Shown: piece by piece, positions 1 through 7,101 of the stretch
How the letters are laid out: every line of letters starts with the position of its first letter
Numbering within the stretch: position 1 is the stretch's first letter
Translations under genes and position numbers: made by a program
DNA from: CAZCBD01 sp964496755
GTDB taxonomy: Bacteria; Bacteroidota; Ignavibacteria; Ignavibacteriales; Melioribacteraceae
Direction of reading: 5' to 3'
Length of the DNA: 8,437 nt
Assembly: GCA_964496755.1 (NCBI GenBank)
Contig: CAZCBD010000124.1
Span: 1 to 8,437 of the forward strand
Notes under the pieces: generated by a model
Told to the model about the DNA's origin: nothing
The model's input: the letters and a program-made list of their open reading frames with translations, nothing else
Databases searched by the model: none

Positions 1-572
1 CTAGTATCTATTTTAACAATCGGTTTATGGGCAGAAACCATCATATAGCCACGATCACCAAGAAAATTGGTAATTATATTTTTATTTTCATTTATCAGTT
101 TATCTGAATAACCCATACCCGAAGCTATTGAAAGTCGGGAATTTATCATTTCCCTAAAATCCGGATAAATATTTTCAAGCCCTAGAATTTGAAATTTTCT
201 AATTTTAAAATTTTCACCTTCCTTAATTTTATAACTTAATTTGACATCATTTGTTAAAGTATCTATTTCAACTTCGGATTTTATTTTAGCCTTAAAATAT
301 CCATTACTAAAATAAAAGCCTTTCAACCTTTTAATATCCAACGGAACTAAAAGCGGATCAAAATAAATTGCTTCGCTACCAATAAAGCTGAGATATTTTT
401 TTGTAAATTGCCAAAAGGCGGCCGGAGATTCTTGCGATAAAACTACCTTTTCTAATAAAGACGACGGGAAATTATTGTTTCCGGAAAAATTTAATTCGTC
501 CAGCTCAAAAGATTTTTTTGATTGAGCAAAAACAAGCACACATATATTTATAAAAAAAATTATTTTCTTCAT
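1..572 (-). CDS. Omp85/BamA-TamA-like outer-membrane protein with POTRA domains, N-terminal part (truncated by window edge)
   Basis: I translated 190 codons from the ATG at 570-572 to the window edge without meeting a stop. The product starts with a short signal peptide (MKK, then a hydrophobic run to about residue 16, likely cleaved near FAQS). Two POTRA-like units follow. The first, about residues 22-120, contains LNFSGNNNF, then FDPLLVPLDIKRLKGFYF and SNGYFKAKI, and closes with YKIKEGE. The second starts at FKIRKFQILGLENI (about 122) and includes LGDRGYMMV. Repeated GY(F/M) motifs after a helix and a closing KEGE are typical of POTRA domains of Omp85 proteins, which insert or export outer-membrane proteins from the periplasmic side. 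The C-terminal beta-barrel would lie beyond the edge, so BamA, TamA or another paralogue cannot be decided. It starts 23 bases after the L,D-transpeptidase-like gene, probably in the same operon. No Shine-Dalgarno is visible before this ATG. An ATG at 592-594 is in another frame. Confidence 0.8.
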   Translation of the reverse strand, partial: MKKIIFFINICVLVFAQSKKSFELDELNFSGNNNFPSSLLEKVVLSQESPAAFWQFTKKYLSFIGSEAIYFDPLLVPLDIKRLKGFYFSNGYFKAKIKSEVEIDTLTNDVKLSYKIKEGENFKIRKFQILGLENIYPDFREMINSRLSIASGMGYSDKLINENKNIITNFLGDRGYMMVSAHKPIVKIDT

Positions 573-595
573 TCGTATTATTTTTTTCGTTCATG

Positions 596-1222
596 CTAAT
601 TAATTATTTCAACTTCAGTTCCAATTTTAATTACTTTTATTAACTCATCCAAATCTGAATTTGAAATTGCAATTGAACCTTTAGTCCAATTAAAAATAAA
701 CGGCAAGTTTCTAAAAACAAAATCATATTTACCAATTCCATGAATTCCTATTCCACCACCTAATCTTGTTTTTGAATAGGAACATGGATATTTATTTTGG
801 TTTCGGATTATCCGGCGATATTCATCTTTGGAAATCACATTTCTTTTTAAAGCTTCGGCAGCATCTTTTAAGTTTGGATAATTTAACATTAAAATTTTAT
901 AGTATAACGGATGCTTCCCAATTTTACAAACTAAATATTTACCGGTTGGAGTTACAAAAAAGGTTGAATCTTTTTTTATGGATGACCGATTACGCCCCAA
1001 AGCCACTTTATAGGTTTTCACCAAAACCGAGTCGGAATAAAGTTTAAGCTTAAAATTATTTTTATCCACTAATATATGAACGTTGCTAAGTTTATTTAGA
1101 TTAAGAGATTGCATTGCTTCTTCAAGCGTAGGCTGATTTGAATTGATAATGGCACCATAAAAAATCATCCCTCCAAAAAAGACTATTAAACTGCAAAAAA
1201 AATAAAAGATGTGTTTAAACAC
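596..1222 (-). CDS. Membrane-anchored YkuD/L,D-transpeptidase-like protein with serine at the catalytic cysteine position
   Basis: The 208-residue protein has one N-terminal hydrophobic segment (about 4-24), either an anchor or an uncleaved signal, which places the rest in the periplasm. The remainder looks like an L,D-transpeptidase catalytic (YkuD) domain: a strand-rich start (ILVDKNNFKLKLY, about 50-62), TPTGKY (91-96), the HG motif in IGIHGIGKY (158-166) and the signature TKGSIAISNSDLDEL (180-194). In this family the signature normally reads S/T-x-G-C-I/R-x-L/S-N-x-D, and the Cys attacks the peptidoglycan stem peptide. Here residue 183 is Ser, codon TCA at 674-676. The other three cysteines (10, 99, 147) are not in the motif. 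The protein may be a binding-only pseudoenzyme, or a hydrolase or transferase with a Ser nucleophile. The start is GTG at 1220-1222: the in-frame ATG at 1238-1240 is closed by TAG two codons later, and the next internal Met (19) would cut the hydrophobic segment. No strong ribosome binding site is seen. Confidence 0.85.
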   Translation of the reverse strand: MFKHIFYFFCSLIVFFGGMIFYGAIINSNQPTLEEAMQSLNLNKLSNVHILVDKNNFKLKLYSDSVLVKTYKVALGRNRSSIKKDSTFFVTPTGKYLVCKIGKHPLYYKILMLNYPNLKDAAEALKRNVISKDEYRRIIRNQNKYPCSYSKTRLGGGIGIHGIGKYDFVFRNLPFIFNWTKGSIAISNSDLDELIKVIKIGTEVEIIN

Positions 1223-1277
1223 TGTTGTATTCTATTCCATTAAATAAAGTTCGACGTTTTAAATAACTGCAAGTTCT

Positions 1278-1328
1278 AAAAAAAATCCGCATAATAGTTT
1301 TTTTAAACAAATCATGCGGATTTTTTTT
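1278..1328. terminator. Bidirectional rho-independent terminator after maeB
   Basis: An 11-base arm at 1282-1292 (AAAATCCGCAT) pairs with 1314-1324 (ATGCGGATTTT) around a 21-base loop. A-rich and T-rich tracts flank both sides, so a U-run follows the stem on either strand. On the minus strand it overlaps the maeB stop codon (1327-1329) and ends that transcript before the L,D-transpeptidase-like gene. Confidence 0.85.
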
Positions 1329-3573
1329 ATTTATTAAATGTATCTAACACGGTAATTGCAGTCATATTTATAATTTCATCAACCGTTGCTCCCTGCTGAA
1401 TAACATGTACGGGCTGTCTCATACCCATTAAAATTGAGCCAATCAATGTGGCATCAGTTATCTGCTGAAATAATTTATAAGCAATATTTCCGGCACTAAG
1501 ATTAGGAAAAATCAGAACATTAGCTTCGGATTGAAGTTTGGAAAACGGATATCTGTGTTCCAAAACATCCGAAAGTAACGCAGTATCAGCTTGCATTTCA
1601 CCGTCACAAATTAAAGAAGGATCGATATTCTTTACAATTTCAGTTGCTTCTGCAACTTTTTTGGCTTCTGCAGAACGAACACTTCCAAAGTTGCTAAATG
1701 AAAGCATTGCAATTCTTGGTTCAATATCAAATTCTTTAACTGTATTTGCAGATAATATTGCTATTTCGGCAAGTTCTTCGGCAGTTGGATTTATATTTAC
1801 GGTTGTATCGGCAAAGAAATAAACTTTACTTTTTACAATTACAATATAAAGTCCGGCTACTATACGATTTTCCTTAGTTCCTATACACTGCAATGCCGGT
1901 TTTAAAATATCCGGATAGGATGAATTTATTCCCCCGATTAAACCATCGGCGTACTTTGTTCTAACCATCATTGAAGAAAAATAAATCGGGTTTCTCATTA
2001 ACCTTAAAGCAGCATGTAAGGTCATTCCTTTTCTTTGGCGTAATTTGGTAAACTCTAAAGCAAATTCGCCTGCATCCGGAGATTTTAGCGGATCTTTTAT
2101 TTCGAAATTTTTCTCATTGTAACCGAGATTTTTTATTTTATTTCTAATTACATCTTCATCGCCAACTAAAATCGGTCTTGCAATTTTCTCTTTTTGAATA
2201 ACATTGGCCGCGCGAATAATTTTTTCTTCTACCCCTTCCGAAAAAACAATTTTTTTATTACTGTTCACTGCTTTGTTAATAGCAACCCTAATAATTTCTT
2301 TCGAAAAACCTAAGCGTTCTTTTAATTGATTTTCATAATCTTTCCAATCTGAAATAGGTGCTTTAGCAATTCCTTCTTCGACGGCAGCTTTGGCCACAGC
2401 GGGAGCAACCTTCCACAACACTCTAGGGTCAAATGGTTTTGGAATAATATATTCACTACCGTAAGAAAATCCTTTCCCGCCGTAAGCATTTAATACTATT
2501 TCCGGTACTTTTTCTTTTGCCAGTTCGGCAAGAGCATAAACGGCTGCTAATTTCATTTTATCGGTAATTGCGCTTGCGCGTACATCAAGAGCACCTCTGA
2601 AAATAAAAGGAAATCCGAGCACATTGTTTACTTGGTTTGGGAAATCACTTCTGCCGGTTGCCATTATTATATCTTTTCGGGCAGCAACTGCGTCGGGATA
2701 AGTTATTTCAGGATCAGGATTAGCCATTGCAAAAACGATCGGTGTATCAGCCATACTTTTGATCATATCTTGAGAAACGATATTTCCTTTAGAAACTCCG
2801 ATAAAAACATCGGTTCCAACAAAAGCATCTTTCATTGAAGCATATTTATTTTCATTGGCAAATTCCATTTTATATTTATTTAAATCGGTTCTTTCTTTAT
2901 GAATCAGACCTTTTGAATCGAACATATAAATATTTTCTTTTTTAACTCCGGCAGTGCAATATAACTTACTGCAAGCTATTGCGGCAGCGCCGGCACCGGA
3001 AACAACTATCTTTAGATCTTCAAGTTTTTTGTTTGCAATTTCAGCTGCGTTAATTAATGCAGCACATGAAATAATTGCCGTACCATGCTGATCATCGTGA
3101 AAAACAGGGATATTCATACTTTCCTTTAGTCTTTCCTCAATTTCAAAACATTGCGGTGCTTTAATGTCTTCCAAATTAATTCCGCCAAATGTTGGTTCCA
3201 TCAATTCAACGGCTTTTATAAATTCATCAACATTTTCTGTTTTTAATTCCAAATCAAATACATCAATATCAGCAAACCTTTTAAACAAAACACCTTTGCC
3301 TTCCATAACCGGTTTACCTGCATGCGCCCCAATATTACCAAGACCGAGTACAGCTGTACCATTTGAAATTACCGCAACCAAATTTCCTTTGGCGGTATAT
3401 TTGTAAACATCATCATCGTTTTTTTCAATTTCTCTACAAGGCTCGGCAACTCCGGGGGTATAGGCTAATGATAAATCTCTTGAAGTAAAACATGGTTTTG
3501 TGGCAATTACTTCGATTTTTCCTTTACGACCTGAACTGTGATAGTTTAGAGCTTCTTCCTTTCGGATACTCAT
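1327..3573 (-). CDS. maeB: NADP-dependent malic enzyme, MaeB type, fused to a phosphotransacetylase-like domain
   Basis: The 748-residue protein matches the length and architecture of bacterial MaeB hybrids, which convert L-malate to pyruvate and CO2 while reducing NADP+. The malic enzyme part covers about residues 1-430. It includes SLAYTPGVAEPC with the likely catalytic Tyr38, NGTAVLGLGNIG (71-82), MEGKGVLFKRFADID (90-104) with the catalytic-region lysines, metal ligands in NLEDI (133-137) and FHDDQHGTA (158-166), the Rossmann nucleotide loop VVSGAGAAA (190-198) and MANPDPEI (283-290). The phosphotransacetylase-like part, about 438-748, has KKIVFSEG, DGLIGGINSSYPD, FADTTVNINPTA, MLSFSNFGS and FPNLSAGNIAYKL. 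In characterised homologues this half is mainly an acetyl-CoA-responsive regulatory and oligomerisation domain, usually without transacetylase activity; this is family knowledge, not seen here. NADP preference is inferred from the family. ATG start preceded by GAGGAAATT. It lies alone between two terminators, so it is probably monocistronic. Confidence 0.96.
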   Translation of the reverse strand: MSIRKEEALNYHSSGRKGKIEVIATKPCFTSRDLSLAYTPGVAEPCREIEKNDDDVYKYTAKGNLVAVISNGTAVLGLGNIGAHAGKPVMEGKGVLFKRFADIDVFDLELKTENVDEFIKAVELMEPTFGGINLEDIKAPQCFEIEERLKESMNIPVFHDDQHGTAIISCAALINAAEIANKKLEDLKIVVSGAGAAAIACSKLYCTAGVKKENIYMFDSKGLIHKERTDLNKYKMEFANENKYASMKDAFVGTDVFIGVSKGNIVSQDMIKSMADTPIVFAMANPDPEITYPDAVAARKDIIMATGRSDFPNQVNNVLGFPFIFRGALDVRASAITDKMKLAAVYALAELAKEKVPEIVLNAYGGKGFSYGSEYIIPKPFDPRVLWKVAPAVAKAAVEEGIAKAPISDWKDYENQLKERLGFSKEIIRVAINKAVNSNKKIVFSEGVEEKIIRAANVIQKEKIARPILVGDEDVIRNKIKNLGYNEKNFEIKDPLKSPDAGEFALEFTKLRQRKGMTLHAALRLMRNPIYFSSMMVRTKYADGLIGGINSSYPDILKPALQCIGTKENRIVAGLYIVIVKSKVYFFADTTVNINPTAEELAEIAILSANTVKEFDIEPRIAMLSFSNFGSVRSAEAKKVAEATEIVKNIDPSLICDGEMQADTALLSDVLEHRYPFSKLQSEANVLIFPNLSAGNIAYKLFQQITDATLIGSILMGMRQPVHVIQQGATVDEIINMTAITVLDTFNK

Positions 3574-3628
3574 AATTTCCTCTATTTTTTTTACAATGAA
3601 TTCAAAATAAGAAATAGTTTAAAAAAAA

Positions 3629-3649
3629 GAAATCCTAAATTAGGAATTC
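3629..3649. promoter_or_regulatory. Palindrome upstream of maeB, possible operator or secondary terminator
   Basis: TCCTAA and TTAGGA (3633-3638 and 3640-3645) are perfect inverted arms around one central base. Beyond a single mismatch on each side they extend as GAA/TTC (3629-3631 and 3647-3649). The centre is about 66 bases upstream of the maeB start, a fitting place for a dimeric repressor or activator. Read on the minus strand the palindrome is followed at once by eight T residues (3621-3628), so it could also act as a weak second terminator behind frr. The sequence does not separate the two options. Confidence 0.4.
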
Positions 3650-3705
3650 CAAATCAAATTTTCTGAAAAGGGTAAGTTAAAAAATTTATGAATAAAAGAA
3701 TTCCG

Positions 3706-3742
3706 ATTTTAAAAATAAAACAGGTCGTAAAAAAACGACCTG
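3706..3742 (-). terminator. Rho-independent terminator after frr
   Basis: The arms CAGGTCGT (3721-3728) and ACGACCTG (3735-3742) form a perfect 8-bp stem with a six-base loop. On the minus strand a T-rich tract (3706-3720) follows. It sits 29 bases past the frr stop codon and ends the pyrH-frr transcript. Confidence 0.9.
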
Positions 3743-3771
3743 CATAAATATTTATAAATTTAACTGAAGTA

Positions 3772-4329
3772 TTAAACTTCAAGTATTTCTTTTTCTTTTG
3801 AAGCAAGTAAGTCATCAATTTTTTTAATGTATTCATCTGTTAATTTTTGAACTTCGCCTTCGGCATCTTTTCGCAAGTCTTCAGATAGTTCTTTCGCTTT
3901 TTCTTGTTTCTTCAGATGGTCGTTTGCATCGCGACGAATATTTCTGATCGCAATTTTTGCATCTTCTGCAAATTTCTTTACTAACTTAACAAAATCTTTT
4001 CTTCTTTCCTCTGTTAAAGGAGGAATTGGTACTCTAATATTTGTACCATCATTGGCGGGATTTAATCCTAAATCCGACTTTAGTATTGCTTTTTCAATTT
4101 CACCAATAATCGATTTATCCCAAGGAGTTACATTTAAGGTATGGGCATCTAAGACAGTAACATTTGCAACTTGATTCAAAGGCGAAGGATTTCCGTAATA
4201 TTCCACTTTTACAGCATCCAACAAAGCAGTAGTAGCCTTTCCTGTTCTAACCTTGGAAATTTCAGAACGAAAAGCTTCAACTGATTTACCCATTCTTATT
4301 TTAGCATCGTCGATATAAATATTTTGCAT
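3772..4329 (-). CDS. frr: Ribosome recycling factor (RRF)
   Basis: The 185 residues match the usual RRF length. After termination RRF works with EF-G to split the post-termination ribosome into subunits. The expected landmarks are present: the helical domain I opening with EISKVRTGKA (23-32), then the domain II beta region VEYYGNPSPLNQVANVTV (42-59) and VTPWDKS (67-73), and the return to domain I with PIPPLTEERRKDFVKLVKK (101-119) and the conserved basic stretch IRNIRRDAND (127-136). A charged C-terminal helix follows. The ATG is preceded by GGAG with a five-base spacer. The gene starts 49 bases after pyrH with no terminator between, so the two are co-transcribed. The pyrH-frr pair is conserved in many bacteria. 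Confidence 0.98.
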   Translation of the reverse strand: MQNIYIDDAKIRMGKSVEAFRSEISKVRTGKATTALLDAVKVEYYGNPSPLNQVANVTVLDAHTLNVTPWDKSIIGEIEKAILKSDLGLNPANDGTNIRVPIPPLTEERRKDFVKLVKKFAEDAKIAIRNIRRDANDHLKKQEKAKELSEDLRKDAEGEVQKLTDEYIKKIDDLLASKEKEILEV

Positions 4330-4378
4330 AATTTCTCCGCAATTTATTTTTATAAAATTTATCGCGTTTCAAAATGGA

Positions 4379-5086
4379 TTATTTAACTGTGGTGCCTACG
4401 TCTTCTCCTTTAATCAGATTTTTAAGATTGTCTTCAACATCCATATTAAAAACACTAATCGGCAAACTATTTTCTCGGCACAAGCTAATAGCAGTTAAAT
4501 CCATGACTCGTAAATTATTTTTTAATATATCAAGATAAGAAATTTCTGAAAATAAAGTAGCATCCGGATTTTTTTCCGGGTCGGAATCATAAACCCCATT
4601 TACTCTGGTACCTTTAATAATAATATCCGCTTCAATTTCAACTGCCCTAAGCGTAGCGGCAGTATCCGTACTAAAATAAGGATGTCCGGTTCCGGCACCA
4701 AAAATTACTACTCTGCCTTTTTCCAAATGTCTGATAGCACGGCGTCTGATAAAGGGTTCGGCTACCTGTTCCATTTTAATTGCACTCTGCAACCTTGTGT
4801 ATATACCAACAGACTCTAAAGCATTTTGCAATGCAAGTGAATTTATCATTGTAGCAAGCATACCCATTAAATCACCCGTTACACGTTCAATTCCCTGATC
4901 CTCGGCATTTAGACCTCTAAATATATTTCCACCGCCAATTACAATGCCAATTTGCACTCCAAGCTCATGAATTTTTTTTATTTCCTTTGCAAAGAATTTT
5001 AATTTCTCCGGATCAATTCCGTGCCCTTTTGAACCCATTAAAGATTCACCACTAAGCTTTAATAATATTCGTTTGTATTTAAGCAA
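4379..5086 (-). CDS. pyrH: UMP kinase (uridylate kinase)
   Basis: The 235-residue protein is a bacterial UMP kinase of the amino-acid-kinase fold. It phosphorylates UMP to UDP with ATP and is normally a cytoplasmic hexamer. Visible motifs are RILLKLSGESL (6-16) for phosphate binding, VIGGGNIFRG (49-58), VTGDLMGMLAT (69-79), FGAGTGHPYFSTDTAA (129-144) for UMP and ATP contacts, VNGVYDSDP (162-170) and MDLTA (195-199). The start is TTG at 5084-5086, giving an N-terminus (MLKYKRILLKLSGE) that aligns with known PyrH proteins. The next Met (residue 17) would remove the P-loop-like KLSGE segment, and GAGGT lies at the right distance upstream. A strong hairpin lies between tsf and this gene; frr follows at 49 bases. 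Confidence 0.97.
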   Translation of the reverse strand: MLKYKRILLKLSGESLMGSKGHGIDPEKLKFFAKEIKKIHELGVQIGIVIGGGNIFRGLNAEDQGIERVTGDLMGMLATMINSLALQNALESVGIYTRLQSAIKMEQVAEPFIRRRAIRHLEKGRVVIFGAGTGHPYFSTDTAATLRAVEIEADIIIKGTRVNGVYDSDPEKNPDATLFSEISYLDILKNNLRVMDLTAISLCRENSLPISVFNMDVEDNLKNLIKGEDVGTTVK

Positions 5087-5090
5087 CTTA

Positions 5091-5095
5091 ACCTC
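5091..5095 (-). promoter_or_regulatory. Shine-Dalgarno of pyrH supporting a TTG start
   Basis: GAGGT on the minus strand lies four bases before the TTG codon at 5084-5086 (five from GAGG). No ATG or GTG in this frame gives a full-length UMP kinase N-terminus, so this site supports TTG initiation. Confidence 0.75.
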
Positions 5096-5125
5096 AAAAA
5101 AAATGTTATTCGGAAATATTTAAAC

Positions 5126-5155
5126 AAAAAAAAAGGTCTTAAAATAAGACCTTTT
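5126..5155 (-). terminator. Rho-independent terminator between tsf and pyrH
   Basis: The 11-base arms AAAAGGTCTTA (5131-5141) and TAAGACCTTTT (5145-5155) pair perfectly around a three-base loop. On the minus strand an uninterrupted run of T follows the stem. It lies eight bases past the tsf stop and about 40 bases before the pyrH start, so pyrH-frr depends either on read-through or on a promoter in that short gap. Confidence 0.9.
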
Positions 5156-5162
5156 CAAAAAA

Positions 5163-6023
5163 TTATTTATTTTCATCACTCAAATGGAACCTGTGGAAGA
5201 GAACCAATTTGGCTTCGGACGAATTTTCTTTATTATATTCATCAATAAAATCGGAAACGGTTTTGCTGTTATCTTTAACTGATGTTTGGTGCAACAAACA
5301 AATTTCCTGAAAATATTTATTCAATTTGCCTTGAGCAATTTTTTCCAAAATTTGTTCAGGTTTACCTTCTTTGCGAGCAAGTTCCTTATAAATTTCAATT
5401 TCTTTTTCAAGAGTTTCGGTAGGAACATCTTCTTTTGAAACGAATAATGGATTCATTGCTGCCACTTGCATTGCAAAATTTTTTGCAAGCGATACAATTT
5501 TTTCATTGTTACCTGAATTATCAATTCTAATTAAAACACCCAATTTTGAGCCATGGTGCACATAATCAACAACAACACCATTTTCAGCAGTTTCAACTAC
5601 GAATCTACTTATTTCAATTTTTTCGCCAATTTTGCCTGTTACTTCATTTAGAATTTCAGATATTTTTTGCCCGTTAGCTTCTAATTCAAGAAGAGAAGCA
5701 ACATCTTTAGGGCGGTTATTAACAACTGCTTCTAAAACAACATTAGCAAAATTCACAAAATCATCGCTTTTAGCAACAAAGTCGGTTTCACAATTTACTT
5801 CAACCATGGCCGAAGTATTTTCATCTATAGATTTTGTTAAAACAATTCCTTCGCTGGCAGTTCTATCAGCACGTTTAGCTGCAACTGCCGCTCCTTTTTT
5901 TCTAAGAATTTCAATTGCTTTTTCAAAATCGCCATCAGCTTCGGTAAGGGCTTTTTTGCAGTCCATCATACCGGCGCCTGTTTTATCTCTTAATTCTTTT
6001 ACTTGTTTTGCCGAAATAGCCAT
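5163..6023 (-). CDS. tsf: Elongation factor Ts (EF-Ts)
   Basis: EF-Ts is the nucleotide exchange factor that releases GDP from EF-Tu. The 286 residues are near the usual length. The N-terminal UBA-like helical domain is clear (SAKQVKELRDKTGAGMMDCK, 4-23, through IEILRKKG). It is followed by the core motif VEVNCETDFVAKSDDF (74-89), whose TDF segment reaches the EF-Tu nucleotide site. The second half of the core has YVHHGSKLGVLI (154-165), MQVAAMNPLFVSKEDVP (185-201) and a C-terminal coiled-coil/core end finishing LVLFHRFHL. The ATG is preceded by AAGGGA at suitable spacing and lies 17 bases after rpsB, the usual rpsB-tsf pairing. A strong terminator follows immediately. Confidence 0.98.
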   Translation of the reverse strand: MAISAKQVKELRDKTGAGMMDCKKALTEADGDFEKAIEILRKKGAAVAAKRADRTASEGIVLTKSIDENTSAMVEVNCETDFVAKSDDFVNFANVVLEAVVNNRPKDVASLLELEANGQKISEILNEVTGKIGEKIEISRFVVETAENGVVVDYVHHGSKLGVLIRIDNSGNNEKIVSLAKNFAMQVAAMNPLFVSKEDVPTETLEKEIEIYKELARKEGKPEQILEKIAQGKLNKYFQEICLLHQTSVKDNSKTVSDFIDEYNKENSSEAKLVLFHRFHLSDENK

Positions 6024-6040
6024 TTCAATCCCTTAATTTA

Positions 6041-7027
6041 TTATTCTTTATTTTCTGTTTCTTTTTTTTCAACTTCAGGTTTTACTTCTTCAGTCTTCGG
6101 TTTTGTTTCTTCAACCTTTTTTTTCACTTCTTCGGTTGTAGCGGATTTTGTTTCCTGCTTAGAGGTATCTGAAGATTTTTCTTCAGCTGGTTTAGAAGGT
6201 TTTCTTGATTTTTTAGCTCCGCGCTTATCATCATTAAATCTTCGCACTCTTCTTTTACTATCGCCTGAAGTTTCATCACCCGATTCGGCTTTTTCTTTTT
6301 TCAATCTTTCCTTTTCAGCGGCTTCGTGGGCTCTTAATTCTTTGGCTTTTACAACACCTTCATTTACGGCCTCACTCATTGCACCGATAATTAATTCAAT
6401 TGTTTTAACCGCATCATCATTAGCAGGAATCGGATAATCAATTAAATCGGGGTCGCAATTAGTATCAACAATTGCAAAGGTGGGGATATTTAATCTATGT
6501 GCTTCTTTTACAGCAATCATTTCTTTTTTAATATCTACAATAAACAATGCACCCGGAAGTTTGGTCATTGTTTCAACACCCTCAAGAATTTTTCTTAATT
6601 TATCTTTTTCGCGTGTTAACTGTAATCTTTCTTTTTTAGTAATTTTTTCGAAAGTACCGTCACTTTCCATTTTATCTATATTTTGCAATCTTTTAACGCT
6701 TTTTCTGATAGTAGAAAAGTTTGTTAGCATTCCACCCAACCAGCGTTCACTAACCCAGTTCATATTCGTTGCTTTTCCTAAAGATGACACAACCGGTTTA
6801 GCTTGTTTCTTTGTGCCTACTAAAAGTACTTTATGTCCGCGAGCAATAATTGAGTACAAAGCATTTGATGCTTTTTCAATTTCGGCTTGGGTTTTTTTAA
6901 GGTCTATAATATGAATCCCGTTTTTTTCCATAAAAATATATTTTTTCATTTTAGGATTCCATCTACGGGTAAGATGCCCAAAGTGTGCACCAGCTTCAAT
7001 AAGCTTGTTTAATTCGACTTTCGCCAT
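6041..7027 (-). CDS. rpsB: 30S ribosomal protein uS2 with a long charged C-terminal extension
   Basis: Residues 1 to about 232 are a canonical uS2: AGAHFGHLTRRWNPKM (12-27), KNGIHIIDLKKTQ (35-47), VGTKKQA (70-76), RWLGGMLTNFSTI (95-107), a coiled-coil protrusion (about 108-150), LPGALFIVDIKKEMIAVKEA (157-176) and AIVDTNCDPDLIDYPIPANDDA (185-206). uS2 binds late on the back of the small subunit, between head and body, and is needed for bS1 recruitment in organisms that use it. From about 233 to 328 the protein continues into a low-complexity tail rich in Lys, Glu, Ser and Thr. The tail has a basic patch (KRRVRRFNDDKRGAKKSRK) followed by acidic EE/KP-rich repeats. Typical uS2 ends near 230-260 residues. 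The ATG has AGGAGA five bases upstream. A structured leader precedes it and tsf follows. Confidence 0.98.
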   Translation of the reverse strand: MAKVELNKLIEAGAHFGHLTRRWNPKMKKYIFMEKNGIHIIDLKKTQAEIEKASNALYSIIARGHKVLLVGTKKQAKPVVSSLGKATNMNWVSERWLGGMLTNFSTIRKSVKRLQNIDKMESDGTFEKITKKERLQLTREKDKLRKILEGVETMTKLPGALFIVDIKKEMIAVKEAHRLNIPTFAIVDTNCDPDLIDYPIPANDDAVKTIELIIGAMSEAVNEGVVKAKELRAHEAAEKERLKKEKAESGDETSGDSKRRVRRFNDDKRGAKKSRKPSKPAEEKSSDTSKQETKSATTEEVKKKVEETKPKTEEVKPEVEKKETENKE

Positions 7028-7067
7028 TATTGTCTCCTGTTTTTAACTTCTACTTTCTTCTTCTTTA

Positions 7068-7101
7068 CCGTGAATCCCGCTTTTAAGGTGCGGGACACAG
7101 G
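7068..7101 (-). promoter_or_regulatory. Hairpin in the rpsB 5' leader, candidate ribosomal-protein leader element
   Basis: On the minus strand TCCCGC (7090-7095) pairs with GCGGGA (7075-7080) around a nine-base loop. The helix extends past a two-base bulge by GTG/CAC (7096-7098 with 7070-7072), and past a one-base bulge by CC/GG (7100-7101 with 7068-7069). That makes 11 pairs in an otherwise AT-rich spacer. No T-run follows, so it is not a terminator. A purine-rich stretch and the rpsB ribosome binding site come next. Autogenous control by uS2 is known for rpsB leaders in other bacteria; that this is such an element is inference. Confidence 0.5.

Noticed and set aside
766..1047. Plus-strand open frame of 93 codons
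   Set aside because: It lies wholly opposite the L,D-transpeptidase-like gene, which has family motifs; the plus-strand product shows no recognisable domain.
596..1222. L,D-transpeptidase-like gene as a pseudogene
   Set aside because: The frame is intact from anchor to C-terminus and the active-site surroundings are conserved; only the nucleophile is changed, which points to retained function or a variant rather than decay.
1538..3406. Three plus-strand open frames (1538-1822, 2632-2838, 3164-3406)
   Set aside because: All are antisense to the intact maeB coding sequence and read as low-complexity shadows of it.
3654..3836. Minus-strand open frame of 60 codons overlapping the 3' end of frr
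   Set aside because: It runs through the frr terminator hairpin and overlaps frr in another frame; the product is composed of AT-rich codons without a recognisable motif.
5632..6914. Plus-strand open frames (5632-6036, 6003-6437, 6480-6914)
   Set aside because: Antisense to tsf and rpsB. The Ser/Phe-rich product at 6003-6437 is just the reverse reading of the Glu/Lys-rich uS2 tail.
7068..7101. Hairpin upstream of rpsB as the terminator of rpsI
   Set aside because: No T-run follows it on the minus strand; the next bases are purine-rich and lead into the rpsB ribosome binding site.
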